64,000 bases of DNA, from positions 1-64,000 of the forward strand of contig CAWEXD010000003.1 of NCBI GenBank assembly GCA_963812945.1, in the 5' to 3' direction. Of this stretch, positions 56,522 to 64,000 are shown piece by piece. The first letter of the stretch is position 1; each line of letters opens with the position of its first letter. The stretch is from DASRDR01 sp963812945 [NCBI: uncultured Candidatus Rokubacteria bacterium] (GTDB taxonomy: Bacteria; Methylomirabilota; Methylomirabilia; Rokubacteriales). Below the pieces are notes generated by a model. That model was given only the letters and a program-made list of their open reading frames with translations, was not told the DNA's origin and did not search any database. Both the position numbers and the translations under genes were made by a program.

Positions 56522-56533
56522 GATGCCCTCCGC

Positions 56534-57268
56534 TCAGAGCTTGACGGTCGCCGTGACCTCGAAGGACACGACGCGCGTCTGCTCGACCCGCTCGGCCTCG
56601 GTCACGACGAAATCGACGTCTGCAAAGACGCCGACCTTGCGCAGGTTGTCCATGAAGTCGGCGATCTGGAAGTTGTTGAACGCGCTGCCCTTGATGACCA
56701 CCGCGTACCCGGCGAGCTGTGTGACCTCGCGAGTGGGCCGGGCCTGACCCCCGGGCTTCGGCGCCTTGGCCTCGACCTCGGTCCGCTTGGCCTCGAGCCG
56801 GCCCAGCGTCTCGCTCATGGCGGCGCCCGGAGGCGGGTCCTCGACCCGCACCTTGACCTCCTGGGGCTTCATCTCGACGCCGGAGAGCCACACGCCCTGG
56901 GGCACCGCCTTCAGCACCCCGTTGAGCATGGCCAGCGGCACGCCCTGGCTCTTCGCGACCTTTCCGATGACCTCGATCCGCCGCTGGATCTCGATCTTGG
57001 CCTCCTCGGCCTGGCGGAGCTCGGTCAGCTGGGTCTTCAGCTGGTCGTTCTGTGCCTTGAGGCTCGTGATCTGGGTCTGGAAGTCGCGCTTGGCGGACCA
57101 GGCGCGGTAGCCCAGCACGCCCATGACCAGGAGCATCAGCACGAAGACTCCGCCCAGGAGCTGGGTGAGGGTCCCGGCCCCGAGCCCGGCGCGTGGGGCG
57201 GCGGACACCGCGCGGCCCGGCCGGGCCGCACGCGCTTCCCGCGGAAGGAGGTTGACTTTGATCGCCAC
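56534..57268 (-). CDS. pilN: type IV pilus assembly protein PilN
   Basis: A 244-residue protein whose cytoplasmic N terminus KVNLLPREAR is the conserved PilM-binding motif (INLLP). A membrane helix (about 34-56), a coiled coil (60-100) and the periplasmic ferredoxin-like domain follow. The start is GTG at 57268; the open frame continues upstream without family similarity. It is 13 bases after pilM. The region GAAMSETLGRLEAKRTEVEAKAPKPGGQARPT is a charged insertion in the periplasmic part. Confidence 0.93.
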   Translation of the reverse strand: MAIKVNLLPREARAARPGRAVSAAPRAGLGAGTLTQLLGGVFVLMLLVMGVLGYRAWSAKRDFQTQITSLKAQNDQLKTQLTELRQAEEAKIEIQRRIEVIGKVAKSQGVPLAMLNGVLKAVPQGVWLSGVEMKPQEVKVRVEDPPPGAAMSETLGRLEAKRTEVEAKAPKPGGQARPTREVTQLAGYAVVIKGSAFNNFQIADFMDNLRKVGVFADVDFVVTEAERVEQTRVVSFEVTATVKL

Positions 57269-57281
57269 GGCTTTCCCGTCC

Positions 57282-58337
57282 TTACTTCCGGTCGTCCGGA
57301 TAGCGCATCGCCAGCCCGGTCGCGACAGTCGCGAGCGGCGCCAGCTTCTCCACCATGCCCGCGTCGGTTCCGGCACTCACCTCAACCCGCTTGAACGGGT
57401 TCGCCCGGATCACCTCGATCCCCCACTGTCCAGCGAGGAACTCCTGCAGGCCCGGAATCAGCGCGCACCCGCCCGAGAGGAGGATCCGCTGGATGCGCTC
57501 GTGCTCGGCGGTCGTGCCGAAGTAGTCGAGCGTGCGCTGGATCTCCTGGCCGATCTCCTGCGACACGAGGTCCAGGACCGGCTCCACCTCGACCCAGCTC
57601 ACCGCCCCCGGTTCCCCGCGGACGATCGCCTCGGCCTCGGCCGGAGCCAGGTCGAAGCGCTGGGCGATCGTCGAGGCATACTGCCGGCCGCCGACGAAGA
57701 TGTCCCGGGCATAGACGTTCATCCCGCCCTGCAGGATGTTCGTGTTCGTGGTCTCGTGACCGATGTTCACGAGGGCCACGACCTCGTTGCCCTGGCCGGG
57801 CTCGTTGTGCTGGTACTGAGTCTCCAGCGCGAACACGTCGACGTCCACCACCACCACGTTCAGCCCGCACGCCTCCACGACGTCCGCGTAGCTCTGGACC
57901 TTCCCCTTCTTCACGGCGACCAGCATGACCTCCAGCTGAGGACCGTCCTGCCGCAGGATCTGGAAGTCGATGTTGACGTCGTCGATGTCGAACGGGATGT
58001 GCTGCTCGGCTTCCCACCGGATGGACTCGCCGAGCTCGCTCTCCGACATCTTCGGCAGGTTGACGCGCTTGGCGATCACCGAGCCGCCCGACACACCGAT
58101 GACCGCCTCGGTGGCCTGGACCCCGCCCTGCACGAGCGCCTGGCGGATCGCCTGCTGCACCGCGTCCGGGTGCTTGACCTCGCCGCCCTGGATGGCGCCC
58201 GCCGGCACATGGGCGATGCCAAACCCGCCCAGCTCGAAGCCCGACCCCTTCGGCTTGAGCTCGACCACCTTGACGGCGCTCGTGCCGATGTCGAGGCCTA
58301 CTACTTCCGGTCGCTTCTTCTTCTTCCAGAACGTCAT
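57282..58337 (-). CDS. pilM: type IV pilus assembly protein PilM
   Basis: A 351-residue cytoplasmic actin-like protein that binds the PilN tail and the assembly ATPases. The ATP site phosphate motifs are VGLDIGTSAVKVVEL (about 13-27) and VALVNIGHETTNTNI (about 185-200), with LSGGCALIPGLQEFL near the adenosine site. A GAGGAA ribosome binding site precedes the ATG. It is the first gene of the pilMNOPQ operon behind the promoter at 58454-58482, with a leader of about 110 nt. Confidence 0.96.
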   Translation of the reverse strand: MTFWKKKKRPEVVGLDIGTSAVKVVELKPKGSGFELGGFGIAHVPAGAIQGGEVKHPDAVQQAIRQALVQGGVQATEAVIGVSGGSVIAKRVNLPKMSESELGESIRWEAEQHIPFDIDDVNIDFQILRQDGPQLEVMLVAVKKGKVQSYADVVEACGLNVVVVDVDVFALETQYQHNEPGQGNEVVALVNIGHETTNTNILQGGMNVYARDIFVGGRQYASTIAQRFDLAPAEAEAIVRGEPGAVSWVEVEPVLDLVSQEIGQEIQRTLDYFGTTAEHERIQRILLSGGCALIPGLQEFLAGQWGIEVIRANPFKRVEVSAGTDAGMVEKLAPLATVATGLAMRYPDDRK

Positions 58338-58379
58338 GGGTTGTTCCTCACTGCCAGCGAGTCTCGCCCAGGCCCCCTC

Positions 58380-58510
58380 GAAACCCCAAAACTATTTTTT
58401 TCCGCTCTCCGCTTCACTGTTTACGGTTCCTTGTAGTAATTCTTCGCTGGTGAGTATGGCTCGCGTGTTAGAGGGAGTCAAGCTTTTAGAAACACCAATA
58501 ACGACGGTAC
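58380..58510 (-). other. AT-richer pilM leader region
   Basis: This stretch is clearly less GC-rich than the surrounding genes and includes a run of seven A (minus strand) inside the leader. It holds the pilM promoter. I looked for a cyclic-di-GMP riboswitch and did not find its conserved core. No gene is supported here. Confidence 0.5.
58454..58482 (-). promoter_or_regulatory. sigma-70 promoter of the pil operon
   Basis: TTGACT (58477-58482) and CATACT (58454-58459) are 17 bases apart on the minus strand. Transcription would start near 58447. Confidence 0.65.
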
Positions 58511-58522
58511 GTTACAGCGAGG

Positions 58523-61273
58523 CTAGCCGCGTTTGCGGCCGGCCAGAAGCCCGCGAACGGTCGTCAGGAACTCCTGAATGTCGAACGGTTTCGAGATGAC
58601 GAGGTCGACCCCGAGCTCGCGCGCACGCCGGGTCGCGCGGGCCCGATCGAAGCCGGACAGGATCACGACGGGCGTGGTCCCGTCCACCTGCTTGACCGCC
58701 TCGACGACTTCCCATCCGGGCACGTCGGGCATGCCCAGATCGGTGATGACGAGATCGTACGCGCCGTCGTGCTCTCGCACCTTGGCGATGCCCTCGAGGC
58801 CCGAGCCGGCGAGCGTGACCGCGTACGCGGCCCCGCGGAGCATGTCGCCCACCGCCGTGCGGACGGTCTCGTCGTCGTCGACGAGGAGCACCTGGGGACG
58901 ATCCGCCTCGGCGGTGGCGAGCTGCTGAGGCGCGCCCTCGCCCGACGTCGGAAGACGCAGCGTGATCGTCGTGCCGCGGCCCTCCTCGCTGTCGACCGCC
59001 GCGTCGCCACCGTGCCGGGCCATGACGCCGTAGACCATCGAAAGCCCCAGGCCGAGACCCGTTTCGCCCTTGGTCGAGAAGAAGGGCTCGAACGCGCGCC
59101 GGCGAACGGTCTCGGACATGCCGACGCCCGTGTCCGACACGGCCAAGATGCCGCGATCGCCCTCGAGGCCCGTGCGGATCGTGATGGTCCCGCCCCTCGG
59201 CATGCTGTCCACGGCGTTGTGGACGAGCTGGATCACGGCCTCGAGGATTTCGGACTCGGCGCCGATGAGCTGCGCGTGCGGCCCGAAGTGCGTGATCAGC
59301 TCGACGGACGCGCCGCGGCTCGCAGGCTCGTCGCGCCACTTGGCCCGGGTCTGCTCGACCGCACGCTGGACGATGTCGTTCAGGTCGACCGGGGCAAAAG
59401 CCTCGGCTGGACGCGACCGGCTGAACTCCTGGATCCGGGTGAGCGCGTCGATCCCCGAGCGCGTGGCCGACTCGATCTCGTGGAGACCGGCGGCGAACTC
59501 CTTGGACTTCTCGCGCGAGGCCCGCTTGAGCAGGAGCTGCGTCCGGCCCAGGATGCCCGCCAGCGCGTTGTTGAAGACGTGCCCGACCCCGCCCGCCATG
59601 TTCAGGAGGGCTTGCATCTTCTCGTCGGCCGGGACCCGGCCCCCGCGCGCCGTCAGCTGATCCTGCGCGTTTTCCAGCTCCTCGAGCCGGCGCCGCAGTC
59701 GCCGGAGCTCCTCCTCGTCGATCCGGGTGGTGTCGCGGACCACCTCCCGGACGACCTCGCGGTCGACCGGCACCTCCCGGACGATCTCGACCGGGACATC
59801 CCGAACGATCTCCTTGATCACTTCGACCGGGACCTGGACCTCCCGGACGACCTCCCGGTCGACCGGCACTTCCCGGATGACCTCCACGGGAACTTCGCGG
59901 ATCACCTCGCGGTCGACCGGCACCTCCCGGACGACCTCCTTCACGATCTCGACCGGGATCTCCCGGACGACCTCCTTCACCACCTCCACCGGGACCTGGA
60001 CCGGGACCTCCTTGACGACCTCGATCTCCCGGATGACCTCGACGGGAACGGGCACTTCCCGGATGACCTCGCGGTCGACCGGCACCTCCCGGATGACCTC
60101 GACTTCCCGGATGACCTCGACTTCCCGGACGACCTCGACCTCCCGGATCACCTCGACCTCCCGGACAACCTCCTTCAGGATCTCCACCGGCACCTGGACC
60201 GGGACCTCCCTGACGACCTCGACCTCCCGGATCACCTCAACCGGGACTTCCTTGACGACCTCGCGCACGACCTCCCGGTCGACCGGCACCTCCCGGATCA
60301 CCTCGACCGGGACTTCGCGGATCACCTCGCGGTCGACCGGCACCTCCCGGACGACGTCGACTTCGCGGACGACCTCGACCTCCCGGATCACCTCGACCGG
60401 GACCTGGACCTCCCGGAGGACCTCCTTCACCACCTCCACCGGCGCGGCCGCGGTGGTGGTCAAGGCCCGCAGGGAGGAGGCGACGACTCCGGCCGCGAGC
60501 TGGCACGCCAGAATCTCGTTGGGGGTCGCGGCGCTGTCGCCCGATCGGCCCACGAGGAGGAGGCCCAGGACCGCCTCACCCGCGCGCAGCGGCAGGATGC
60601 CCGCCGCGCCCACGCCCTTGCTCGGCCGGGCGAGCCAGAGCACCTCACCCCGCCCCAGCACCTGCTTGACCTTGTCGGCCGGAAGCCGGGACAGCGCCAT
60701 GCTCTCCGGAGCGGCGACGATCCATGAGAGCGCGCCGCCCGCGCCGGGCATGGCGAGCGCCGCCCACTCCATCCCCGTGGCGTGGGCGATCCCGGGCAAG
60801 AGGGTCTTGACCGCATCACCCGGCGCGCCAGTGTGACGCAGCGAACCCTCGAGCGCCGCCGCCAGGGGCTCGAGCAGATGGATGCCGTCGGTGGCGGCCG
60901 CCGGCGCCGCGGCCTCGCCGCCCCCCGCGGCCCCCTCGGCCTTCTTCAGGAGGTCGATGAGCAGGCGAGCGCCCCGGACGCTCATCACCTCGACGCTGGG
61001 GGGCTTGATCGACAGGAGCCGCTCGTACTGCCGCTCGTCGCCGCTCACCTCGAGGATCAGGTTGGCCTCGGTCTTGAACACCTCCATGGCGTTCTTCACG
61101 ACCGGGAGATGGAGGGTCTTCGCCAGCTTCCCGCCCTCGGAGCGGTCGCTCGCGTCCGCGACGATGGCGATCGTGACCCCCGGGATGCCCCGGAGGGCCT
61201 CGATGGCGTGGACGAGATGGATCCCCGTCCCGACCAGCCCCACCTTGTACGCGGTCCCCGGGGTCGGTGGCAT
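58523..61273 (-). CDS. hybrid sensor histidine kinase with a long EV/REV repeat region
   Basis: A protein of about 916 residues with an unusual layout. Residues 8-115 form a Rossmann-like, NAD-binding-type domain (KVGLVGTGIHLVHAIEALRG, VADASDRSEG). A GAF-like domain follows (about 140-275). About 230 residues (277-509) consist of EVIREV, EVVREV, PVDREV and similar units. Then come HisKA with the phosphorylated His in GGVGHVFNNALAG, HATPase_c (NAVDSMPRGG, DTGVGM, GLGLGLSMVYG) and a receiver domain with DDD and the phosphoacceptor in LVITDLGMPDV, closing K in ISKPFD. No membrane segment is visible, so sensing is cytoplasmic. The ATG at 61273 is used because the one at 61282 lies in the -10 box. 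Confidence 0.9.
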   Translation of the reverse strand: MPPTPGTAYKVGLVGTGIHLVHAIEALRGIPGVTIAIVADASDRSEGGKLAKTLHLPVVKNAMEVFKTEANLILEVSGDERQYERLLSIKPPSVEVMSVRGARLLIDLLKKAEGAAGGGEAAAPAAATDGIHLLEPLAAALEGSLRHTGAPGDAVKTLLPGIAHATGMEWAALAMPGAGGALSWIVAAPESMALSRLPADKVKQVLGRGEVLWLARPSKGVGAAGILPLRAGEAVLGLLLVGRSGDSAATPNEILACQLAAGVVASSLRALTTTAAAPVEVVKEVLREVQVPVEVIREVEVVREVDVVREVPVDREVIREVPVEVIREVPVDREVVREVVKEVPVEVIREVEVVREVPVQVPVEILKEVVREVEVIREVEVVREVEVIREVEVIREVPVDREVIREVPVPVEVIREIEVVKEVPVQVPVEVVKEVVREIPVEIVKEVVREVPVDREVIREVPVEVIREVPVDREVVREVQVPVEVIKEIVRDVPVEIVREVPVDREVVREVVRDTTRIDEEELRRLRRRLEELENAQDQLTARGGRVPADEKMQALLNMAGGVGHVFNNALAGILGRTQLLLKRASREKSKEFAAGLHEIESATRSGIDALTRIQEFSRSRPAEAFAPVDLNDIVQRAVEQTRAKWRDEPASRGASVELITHFGPHAQLIGAESEILEAVIQLVHNAVDSMPRGGTITIRTGLEGDRGILAVSDTGVGMSETVRRRAFEPFFSTKGETGLGLGLSMVYGVMARHGGDAAVDSEEGRGTTITLRLPTSGEGAPQQLATAEADRPQVLLVDDDETVRTAVGDMLRGAAYAVTLAGSGLEGIAKVREHDGAYDLVITDLGMPDVPGWEVVEAVKQVDGTTPVVILSGFDRARATRRARELGVDLVISKPFDIQEFLTTVRGLLAGRKRG
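59745..60445 (-). repeat. coding minisatellite inside the histidine kinase gene
   Basis: About 700 bases are built from short units of six codons (GAG GTC ATC CGG GAG GTC and variants) in irregular order, with 24-base variants encoding PVEVIREV. They keep the reading frame of the kinase throughout. Glu, Val and Arg alternate with a period of two to three residues, which suggests an extended helix or charged fibre. Confidence 0.93.
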
Positions 61274-61280
61274 GGCAGCC

Positions 61281-61286
61281 ATTATA
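61281..61286 (-). promoter_or_regulatory. -10 box giving a leaderless kinase mRNA
   Basis: A perfect TATAAT stands seven bases before the ATG at 61273, so the transcript should begin at the start codon. The -35 region is weak. The other in-frame ATG (61282) is the end of this -10 box and could not be transcribed from this promoter. Confidence 0.55.
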
Positions 61287-61358
61287 CGCAGACGACCTCA
61301 GACTCCGAGATGTTGTGGAACGCTTGCAGGGGGGGGCCGGAGGGGCTCTGGCCGGCCC

Positions 61359-63040
61359 CTACTGGCAGGGGCTACCCCCACCCGTGTCGGCGGCGTAGTT
61401 GACGCAGACGATGAACGACTTCCGGACCAGGACCACGGTGTTGCCGGACCCCTCGGGGAACCCGGGCGGCGGGGTGGCATTGCCGTAGGTCGGGTTGTAG
61501 CTGTAGCTCGACGAGCTGCCCTGGGTCTGGATCTGGAAGCCCACGACGCCCCCATCCACGATGATGGGGTTGAATTCCACGTTCCCGCCCGAGTAGACGA
61601 TGCCGTGGATCTCGGTCCCGGACGCGCTCCCCATGTCGGCGCAGGTGTTCTGCTGGTTGAGCGGATTTGCAGTCGGCTGGGGCGCGTTGTTGACGGCCGC
61701 GACTGGGTCGAAGACGAGGTAGGCCAGGGGATAGCCGTAGACGTTGGTGGCCGTCCAGATACGGGCTCCGTTCCGGTGCTGGAGGTCGCGGTTGCCGCCG
61801 CTGCACCCGGCGTTGCCGTTGCCCTCGATGACCACGGCGCCGTGGAGATCGCGCCCCTGAATGGTGAAGTCTCCCGGGCGCATGACGTACGCGAGGATCC
61901 CGTTGTTGGTCGAGCCGTAGTTGGCGGGCCAGTTCAGGCTGGAGGTGAACACCATGCCGGTGTGCGTAACGCAGGGGGCGGCCTGGTACCGATTAGTATC
62001 CAACAGGCGGGAATCGAGCGGACTCGTCCCCGACTTCAAGCAACCCTTCCGCGTCAAGACCGGACCGCTCGATCCGCAGATCGCTGCCGGGCAAGGGGTC
62101 GAGAGCGCGCAGTCGAAGTAGCCCTGGTACTGGATCCCGTTGGGGCTATCGCAGGTGGCCTTGCTCCGGTCGCCCGTGACCACCAGCCGCGGCGGCGCCG
62201 ACCCGCCGGAGCCAGGATTCGGGTACGGGTAGTTCTTGAAGCTCGGGCCCTGGGCTGAACATGTCACCGGCCAACACGGGCTATATTCCCATGCCAGGCA
62301 ATTCGCAATGCCCAGGGCCATTGTCGCGCCCGCACCGTGGACCGAAGGATCGATCTCGGAGCACCCCAGCTGGGGCCGAGGCAGGTCGTCGTAGGCGGCG
62401 GGGCCGTTCGGGTCGTTGGGATCGGCCGGGGTGATGCTGGGGTTTCCGTTCCGGTTCGCGGGCTCGTTGCAGTAACCCGGGGGATTGTCCTGGCTCGAAT
62501 TCGAGCAGACGTGCTTCCAAGGGTTGTCGACCGCCAGAATCGCCCGGACGCGGGCGCGGCCTTGGCCGCCCGCCGCCGTCGCCCATCCGGTGACGACCGC
62601 CGTCTCGTTCGTGTCGCGGGCAGGTCCCCCGGCGAGGGCGGGGCCGCCCCAGCATCGCGGGTCCTGGATCGACGCCGGCACGAGGGGGTGCAGTCGTTGT
62701 CGATGACCGCGGAGTAGTCCCCCGCCGCCAGCGCGACGCCGTTGAAGAGCAGGTTGGCGAGCCCAGCGCCGCAGCCGGCGTACGAGCCCGAGTTTCCGGG
62801 ATCGGTCCACTTGGTGAACCCGCATGGCTCGTTGGCGGCCCCGCGCACGGCGTCCCGCCCGCGCTCGAGGCCGGCCTCGGCCAGGGCCTCGGCCTGCCCC
62901 TGGGCCTTGTAGTTGAACCCGGTCATCATCTCGAGCCGCGCCAGGAGCGCGAACGAGAAGCTCAGGATGGCCATGATGAGCATGGCGATGACGGCGATGA
63001 CGAGGACCGATCCCCGCTGGTCACGACGGCTCGCGTTCAT
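61359..63040 (-). CDS. PilX-like minor pilin assembly protein, frameshifted
   Basis: The N terminus (ATG 63040) has the PilX_N pattern: basic start, Gly-Ser-Val-Leu and a hydrophobic helix (LVIAVIAMLIMAILSFSFALLARLE), then EALAEAGLERGRDAV. After VIDNDCTP the frame turns into low-complexity Arg/Ser/Pro sequence. The other minus-strand frame continues sensibly from PLVPASIQDP to the stop at 61359, with Cys-rich and Asn/Gly-rich beta sequence typical of an exported pilus protein. The switch lies at a run of five G (62684-62688); one extra base would restore a single protein of about 560 residues. It lies between the kinase and pilW. Confidence 0.75.
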
Positions 63041-63050
63041 GGGTCCCCCG

Positions 63051-63887
63051 CTAGGTGCGGTTCCTGAGCGTGACTTCGGTGATGAGCGTGCGGCTCACCG
63101 TCTGCCCCGCGGTCTGCTGCTGCGCCTGGACCGAGATGCGGATGCGTCCGATGTTGTCGGCCTGCGCCTGGCTGGTGAGGGGCAGGGTGAAGGCGTTGTT
63201 GCAGGGGTTGGCCACGCCAGCGCACGGGCCGAAGTTCGGCCGCGGGAAGTACGTGAAGGTGAGGCCGTTGATGTCCACCGCCACCATCGCCACCGGCCCC
63301 GTCCCGTCGTCTCGCGTGATGCACTGGGGCACCCCCGGGGGGCAGTTCGCGGTCGACAAGGCGTAGAGCACGTCCTCCTCGCCCCGGTCCGCCGCGGACG
63401 CCGGTGAGGTGATGGCATTGCCCAGCCCGGCGATCCGACCGTTGTGGTTGCGGTCGGAGCGGATGCGTAGGCGCGTCGCTTGCGCGTCGGCGAACGGGAT
63501 CGCGAAGAGGTTCGTGCAGCCGGCGCCGCCCAGGCCGTTGTTCGTCTGCCAGGTCGGGGTGCCGCTCCCCGCGAGCCGGTTGGTGCACTGGGTCACCTTG
63601 GCCCCGTCGCAGTCCGTCGTCACGGCCGTCGCGTAGTCGAAGGCGCAAGTCGTGGCATCCCGGCCGGTCGACCGGAGCTCCCGGACCATGAAGTCGATGG
63701 CCGCCCGGACGTTCTGCTGGACCTCCGCCGTCTCCGATCCGACGAAGTAGGCCTCCTGGGCCTTGCCCCAGGTGCCGACGACGCCCATCATCACGATCGC
63801 GAAGAGCGCGAGCGTGACGATCAGCTCGGTCAACGTGAGGCCGCGCGCGTCCCGCAGCGGGTGGCCCATGTCGCGCGGGTCCCCCAT
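63051..63887 (-). CDS. PilW-like minor pilin
   Basis: A 278-residue prepilin. The class III cleavage site G-LTLTE is at about 16-21 with the mature Glu5, followed by the hydrophobic helix LIVTLALFAIVMMGVVG. The middle part EVQQNVRAAIDFMVRELRSTGRD is the typical helix after the PilW N terminus, and the rest is beta-rich with Cys pairs (CAFDYATAVTTDCDG, GAGCTNLF). Its ATG overlaps the end of the preceding gene by one base (TGATG). PilV-PilW-PilX is the standard minor pilin order and primes pilus assembly. Confidence 0.85.
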   Translation of the reverse strand: MGDPRDMGHPLRDARGLTLTELIVTLALFAIVMMGVVGTWGKAQEAYFVGSETAEVQQNVRAAIDFMVRELRSTGRDATTCAFDYATAVTTDCDGAKVTQCTNRLAGSGTPTWQTNNGLGGAGCTNLFAIPFADAQATRLRIRSDRNHNGRIAGLGNAITSPASAADRGEEDVLYALSTANCPPGVPQCITRDDGTGPVAMVAVDINGLTFTYFPRPNFGPCAGVANPCNNAFTLPLTSQAQADNIGRIRISVQAQQQTAGQTVSRTLITEVTLRNRT

Positions 63888-64000
63888 CAGTTCGCCCGGA
63901 TCGTCGCGACCGTGGTCCGGTAGATCGGATCCGGCACCGATCCGCTGAACACGACGACCGCGGTGATCGTGGTGGTGGTGCTGGTCGGGGTGCCGACCTG
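63887..64000 (-). CDS. C-terminal end of a PilV-like minor pilin gene (partial)
   Basis: The last 37 codons of a gene that continues beyond the window end. They are Thr-rich and end IYRTTVATIRAN before a TGA that overlaps the pilW ATG. Position upstream of pilW and the beta-strand pattern suggest PilV, but the diagnostic N terminus is not in the window. Confidence 0.55.
   Translation of the reverse strand, partial: QVGTPTSTTTTITAVVVFSGSVPDPIYRTTVATIRAN

Noticed and set aside
58338-58447. Cyclic-di-GMP riboswitch in the pilM leader
   Set aside because: The leader length would fit, but the conserved aptamer core and tetraloop region are not visible.
59745-60445. CRISPR-like or noncoding satellite array
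   Set aside because: Units are contiguous, vary in length by codons and stay in one reading frame within a complete kinase gene; there are no unique spacers.

Overview
The window is 64 kb of very GC-rich, densely packed bacterial chromosome, with almost every gene on the minus strand in long runs where stop and start codons overlap or nearly touch. Type IV pilus genes with a secretin (pilM-N-O-P-Q), a TonB-like protein, lipoproteins with lipoboxes and an outer-surface glycosyltransferase set show a Gram-negative (diderm) cell. Sporadic GTG starts, several branched-chain amino acid ABC transporter parts and the overall gene content resemble Candidatus Rokubacteria/Methylomirabilota-type soil or subsurface bacteria. 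That placement is an inference from style and content, not from a marker-gene tree. I see no insertion sequence, prophage, CRISPR array or plasmid gene.

Layout. 1-10 kb: an initiator tRNA cut by the window edge, an acetyltransferase, a membrane glycosyltransferase, then a housekeeping run (ftsB-like, eno, ispA, xseB, xseA, folD, ymdB, rny). 10-19 kb: a 6S RNA directly behind zapA with its own promoter and terminator, pheT-pheS, a small lipoprotein, a type IV pilin with a sigma-54 type promoter, then rplT, rpmI, infC (apparent AUC start) and thrS. 19-27 kb: tRNA-Val, a 5'-nucleotidase-like lipoprotein coupled to a TonB-like gene, a DAHP synthase (aroF) behind an aromatic-rich leader peptide and attenuator, then a methyltransferase and two glycosyltransferases. 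27-38.6 kb: a periplasmic binding protein, a PHP phosphoesterase, pepA, a LipM-like octanoyltransferase and a complete glycine cleavage cluster (gcvPB, gcvPA, gcvH, gcvT), followed by an FAD oxidoreductase and a MaoC-fold protein. 38.6-43.9 kb: a liv ABC transporter in which the LivM permease and LivG ATPase are one polypeptide. 44-48.6 kb: a TPR gene, efp, accB, a zinc-ribbon/TPR metallopeptidase-like gene and accC. 49-64 kb: an SNase-fold protein on the plus strand, then a pilus/shikimate operon (pilM to pilQ, aroB, two lipoproteins), a hybrid histidine kinase with a 230-residue Glu-Val/Arg-Glu-Val repeat, and minor pilins PilX (frameshifted), PilW and the end of a PilV-like gene.

How the parts fit. 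The pilin at 15 kb, minor pilins at 61-64 kb and assembly genes at 53-58 kb together supply most of a type IV pilus except its motors and prepilin peptidase. LipM beside gcvH offers local lipoylation of the glycine cleavage carrier. aroF and aroB feed the shikimate pathway, and the aroF leader should sense Phe/Tyr charging. The most unusual items are the aromatic leader peptide with a near-leaderless start, the repeat-bearing hybrid kinase that appears to be translated from a leaderless mRNA, the LivM-LivG fusion, the metallopeptidase inserted between accB and accC, and the frameshift in pilX.
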